Source: Bradyrhizobium sp. CIAT3101 (lineage in GTDB: Bacteria > Pseudomonadota > Alphaproteobacteria > Rhizobiales > Xanthobacteraceae). From it: a stretch of DNA of 64,000 nt. The stretch's first letter is position 1; every line of letters begins with the position of its first letter. Positions 61,269 to 64,000 of the stretch are shown here, piece after piece. The stretch is from positions 5,663,001-5,727,000 of the forward strand of contig NZ_CP121634.1 of NCBI RefSeq assembly GCF_029714945.1, in the 5' to 3' direction. The notes under the pieces are model-generated. The model saw nothing but the letters and a program-made list of their open reading frames with translations. It searched no databases and was not told where the DNA came from. Both the position numbers and the translations under genes were made by a program.

Positions 61269-62219
61269 ATGACCAGACCGATCCCGCGCGATCCCTTGGA
61301 GGCTTTGCTCGTCGCACCAGATACGGGCCACGATGACTCTCTACATGCCGAGCGGCGCCGCGCCGACGTGGAGATGGCCCGTGTCCTCAAGACCGCACCG
61401 CTCCAGATGGCTTCGGATCCCACCAACGGTGCCATCGCGCATTGGAAGCACGGGGCTCTGCACGACGTGGTCGAGCCTATGACCGATCACGTCATCATGA
61501 CTTACCCCACAGGCGTTCAGCGCCTGGAGCGGCGCTCCGGAAAATCGGTTGCGATTGGAACGGCGCGTTCGGGTGTGGTGACGATCATTCCGGCCGGATC
61601 AAGCGCCCGGTGGGATATTCCCGGCTTCGTCGATGTGATCCAACTCTATCTTCCGCAGGCCGCGCTGCAACGCATCGCCCGTGAGGCCAACATGCCCGCT
61701 CCCGGCGATCTTCTGGAACGGACAGGGCATCCGGACCCTGTCGTATCGGGATTGCTGATGAGTGCGGCGGATGTGCTCGAGGGCAATGCGGCCCTGGATC
61801 ACCTGTTCAGGCAGCAACTCACCGATCTTCTGGCCACGCGTATCCTGGCCGAGCACACCGGCGAGTCGTCCACGTTCGAGCTGGTCACGGGGGGACTGTC
61901 GCCCCACGCCCTACGGCGCGCGATCGAACGCCTGCGCTCGAACATTGATACCGACGTCTCTCTCGCGGTGCTCGCATCGGACGCCGGGCTCTCGCGCTTC
62001 CACTTCTGTCGTGCGTTTAAGGAAAGCACCGGGCTTTCGCCACATGCCTGGCTACGCCAGCAGCGGCTCGATCAGGCCATGAACATGCTGCGCGATACAG
62101 ATGCCTCGATTGCGACGGTGGCCGCACAGCTTGGCTACGCTTCGCAAACTGCATTCGCCGCGGCGTTCAAGAAATTGACCGGTGAAAGTCCGAGCGATTG
62201 GCGACGACGCATGCGGTAG
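61269..62219 (+). CDS. AraC family regulator (pair 2, copy b)
   Basis: A 316-residue AraC regulator, clear paralogue of the gene 51 bases upstream: ALHDVVEPMTDHVIMTYPTGV, VVTIIPAGSSARWDIP, VIQLYLPQAALQRIA and an almost identical HTH region (SRFHFCRAFKESTGLSPHAWLRQQRLDQAMNMLRDTD). GAGG is present before its ATG. The LYLP stretch and overall layout resemble those of AraC pair 1 on the other side of the sigma factor, so the four may share an old common origin. The stop at 62217 is the start of the shared element copy B. Confidence 0.85.
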   Translation: MTRPIPRDPLEALLVAPDTGHDDSLHAERRRADVEMARVLKTAPLQMASDPTNGAIAHWKHGALHDVVEPMTDHVIMTYPTGVQRLERRSGKSVAIGTARSGVVTIIPAGSSARWDIPGFVDVIQLYLPQAALQRIAREANMPAPGDLLERTGHPDPVVSGLLMSAADVLEGNAALDHLFRQQLTDLLATRILAEHTGESSTFELVTGGLSPHALRRAIERLRSNIDTDVSLAVLASDAGLSRFHFCRAFKESTGLSPHAWLRQQRLDQAMNMLRDTDASIATVAAQLGYASQTAFAAAFKKLTGESPSDWRRRMR

Positions 62220-62300
62220 CAGCAATCGCTCTACAGGCACCGCAATCACGCTGGCGCAGTAGCAGCTACGATCCGGTAGACGATCAGGGTCCCCAACGTT
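62217..62300. repeat. Shared intergenic element, copy B
   Basis: TAGCAGCAATCGCTCT (62217-62232) and CCCCAACGTT (62291-62300), matching the start and end words of the element before the catalase-like gene (52175-52272). The TAG is the AraC stop codon. Confidence 0.5.
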
Positions 62301-62321
62301 TCCAACAGACGGAGACAAACG

Positions 62322-62609
62322 ATGACCTCGAAGACCTTCGTCAGCCTCTTTGCAATCCCGCCGCGGCGACGGCTCGCCGCAACGACGATCTTGTATGGAC
62401 TCTCCCTGGCGGTCCGCTTCACGTCCGCAACCGGCGAGGAAGTGGAGATTCCACCGCAGTCCCTGCAACGCATGAGCCCGGCGCTATCCATCATGGCCAA
62501 CGATGATGCGCCTCTTCCCTACGCCAACTGGAGCGGCCGCAATGCCGCCGAGCCGCTCTTCTTTCGCCGCCGCTGGGCCGCATCGATGTCGAGCTGTCCC
62601 TCCCCTTAA
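62322..62609 (+). CDS. Hypothetical small protein
   Basis: A 95-residue frame with a reasonable Shine-Dalgarno sequence (GGAG 7 bases ahead of ATG). The sequence begins MTSKTFVSLFAIPPRRRLAA and has no recognisable domain. It lies in the 500-base gap between the last AraC gene and the NDH-2-like gene, just after repeat copy B; I see nothing else there besides the flavoprotein promoter. It may be a real small gene or chance. Confidence 0.3.
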   Translation: MTSKTFVSLFAIPPRRRLAATTILYGLSLAVRFTSATGEEVEIPPQSLQRMSPALSIMANDDAPLPYANWSGRNAAEPLFFRRRWAASMSSCPSP

Positions 62610-62719
62610 GACCTGACACTTTCGCCTCACGTTTTCGCGTCGTCGACCACACGAGACCGCAAGCACAGCGGCAGCGGCGGCGCGTCCATGCCGGAAGACC
62701 AACCACAGGAGAAGACCAC

Positions 62720-63925
62720 ATGCGACTAGTTATCATCGGCGCCGGCTTCGCCGGCATGTACGCCGCACTTTCCGCTGCCCGCCTGCGCGATATCCAGGGC
62801 GTTTCCCCCGACGAACTCGAGATCGCGCTGGTTGCGCCGCAGCCGACGCTGGTGGTTCGCCCGCGGCTTTACGAAGCGAAACCGGAAACCCTGACTGCGC
62901 CTCTACTCGAGGTGCTCAAGTCCATCGACGTCGTCTACGTGCAGGGCAGCGCCGAAACGATCGATACCAAATCCCGCATGTTGCAGGTCTCGACCGCCGG
63001 GGGCACCCGAAAGACGCTATCCTACGACCGGCTGGTCGTCGCCACTGGCAGCCGGCTCTTCCGCCCGAATATTCCGGGCCTCGCCGAGCATGGCTTCAGC
63101 GTCGACTCGCTCGATGATGCGGTGGCCCTCGACAGGCATCTGCACGGCTTGGCCGAAAGGCCGGCAAGAAACGGTCGCGACACCGTTGTCGTTGCCGGCG
63201 GCGGTTTCACCGGCATCGAAGCTGCAACCGAGATGCCCAAGCGGCTTCGTGCGATCCTCGGCAAGGACGCGAAGCCACGCGTGATCATCGTCGAACGTAA
63301 CAGTGCGGTCGCTCCCGACATGGGCACCGGCCCTCGTCCCGTCATTGAGAATGCGTTGCGCGAACTCGGCGTAGAGACCCGGGTCGGCGCTGGCGTCAGT
63401 GCGCTCGACGAGACCGGCGTCACGCTTTCGAGCGGCGAACGCATCGAGGCGGAAACCGTGGTCTGGGCCGCGGGCATTCGTGCCGCACCATTGACTCAAC
63501 AGATTCCCGCGGAGCGCGACAATTCCGGCCGGCTGCTGGTTGATCGGGATCTGCGTGTGGCGTCGGTGCCCGGCGTCTTCGCCACCGGCGATGCCGCGAA
63601 GGCTGCGTGCGACGATGCCGGCAACTTTGCACTGATGTCCTGCCAGCACGCCACCCGAATGGGCGCCTTCGCCGGCAACAATGCCGCTGCCGAGCTCCTC
63701 GGCGTCCCGACCAAGCCGTACCACCAGAAAGCCTACGTCACATGCCTCGACCTCGGCGAAGCCGGCGCGGTCTTCACCCGCGGCTGGGAACGGAAGGTCG
63801 AGATCGTCGGCGACGTCGCCAAGAAGACCAAGCACGAGATCAACACCGTGTGGATCTACCCGCCGCGGGCCGAGCGGGCTGCCGCGCTCGCATCCGCCGA
63901 TCCGGAGCACGTCACCGAGGTCTGA
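62720..63925 (+). CDS. NDH-2-like NAD(P)H:FAD oxidoreductase
   Basis: A 401-residue flavoprotein of the type II NADH dehydrogenase/pyridine-nucleotide-disulfide family. The FAD motif LVIIGAGFAGMYAALSAA is at residues 3-20, a second dinucleotide motif (VVVAGGGFTGIEAATEM) binds NAD(P)H, and the FAD ribityl contact GVFATGDAA and the end stretch LGEAGAVFTRGWERKVE follow. It should transfer electrons from NAD(P)H to quinones or another acceptor. AGGAGA lies before the ATG. There is no clear membrane anchor. It probably is its own transcript, ending at the hairpin near 63943. Confidence 0.88.
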   Translation: MRLVIIGAGFAGMYAALSAARLRDIQGVSPDELEIALVAPQPTLVVRPRLYEAKPETLTAPLLEVLKSIDVVYVQGSAETIDTKSRMLQVSTAGGTRKTLSYDRLVVATGSRLFRPNIPGLAEHGFSVDSLDDAVALDRHLHGLAERPARNGRDTVVVAGGGFTGIEAATEMPKRLRAILGKDAKPRVIIVERNSAVAPDMGTGPRPVIENALRELGVETRVGAGVSALDETGVTLSSGERIEAETVVWAAGIRAAPLTQQIPAERDNSGRLLVDRDLRVASVPGVFATGDAAKAACDDAGNFALMSCQHATRMGAFAGNNAAAELLGVPTKPYHQKAYVTCLDLGEAGAVFTRGWERKVEIVGDVAKKTKHEINTVWIYPPRAERAAALASADPEHVTEV

Positions 63926-63942
63926 GACGCTCAAGAGATATG

Positions 63943-63969
63943 GCCGCGCTTCGGACGCAGAAGCGCGGC
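63943..63969 (+). terminator. Hairpin terminator after the NDH-2-like gene
   Basis: GCCGCGCTTC (63943-63952) and GAAGCGCGGC (63960-63969) form a perfect 10-base stem with a 7-base loop, 18 bases after the stop. No T run follows, but the position and strength fit a transcription terminator. Confidence 0.65.
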
Positions 63970-64000
63970 TCCCTCGCCATCGACCAAACTGGAGCCCCCC

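Overview
The window is about 64 kb of GC-rich chromosomal DNA, densely coding on both strands. The protein families (AapJQMP-type and Dpp-type ABC transporters, many AraC, Lrp and IclR regulators, FixJ-like response regulators, Tat-type leaders on binding proteins) suggest an alphaproteobacterium, most likely Bradyrhizobium or a close relative. This assignment is inferred from gene content; no rRNA or tRNA gene is present. I see no insertion sequence, phage or CRISPR array. The overall character is an accessory catabolic and uptake region.

Layout. (1) 1-3256: the end of a peptide/nickel-type ABC transporter (permease, permease, ATPase, ATPase). (2) 3354-11724: small catabolic or regulatory units: an SfnB/DszC-like flavin monooxygenase with a DUF3088 protein and a divergent Lrp regulator, a SnoaL-like protein, a methyltransferase, a chorismate mutase, an HxlR regulator with a divergent quinone oxidoreductase, and two alpha/beta hydrolases. 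(3) 12053-16295: a taurine/sulfonate-type ABC operon that ends in a DppA-type binding protein. (4) 16338-21025: a ribose-type ABC operon with two adjacent binding proteins. (5) 21185-24821: an HSL-type esterase, a divergent AraC regulator and an NtaA-like monooxygenase.

(6) 25361-36703: the most intriguing block. It holds a nitrilase-superfamily hydrolase, a FAD oxidoreductase, an esterase, an IclR regulator, a dehalogenase-like hydrolase, a metabolite:H+ symporter, a NIPSNAP-like protein, a TIM-barrel epimerase/dehydratase, an AroE-like dehydrogenase, an amidase and a SnoaL-like protein. Two divergent promoters in it carry the same palindrome (TGTGCG-N5-CGCACA at 26302 and 32700), so the block looks like one IclR regulon for an unidentified, perhaps quinate-like or aromatic ester/amide, substrate. 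(7) 36704-37794: a gene-poor stretch.

(8) 37795-51854: gamma-glutamyltransferase, Lrp, an M20 hydrolase, an AapJQMP-type amino-acid transporter with a second AapJ, an M20 amidohydrolase, an AmaB-like carbamoylase and diaminopropionate ammonia-lyase. This reads as uptake, unmasking and deamination of a conjugated diamino acid. (9) 52247-63925: a regulatory/stress block with a divergent catalase-like protein, two tandem pairs of AraC regulators, an ECF sigma factor, a FixJ-like regulator, a single receiver protein, a multi-PAS histidine kinase and an NDH-2-like flavoprotein.

A recurring theme is tandem paralogues: two binding proteins in each of two transporters and two AraC pairs. Another is enzymes whose usual active-site residues are replaced (AroE-like, dehalogenase-like and catalase-like). 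All functions are read from sequence motifs and family knowledge; no search was run.
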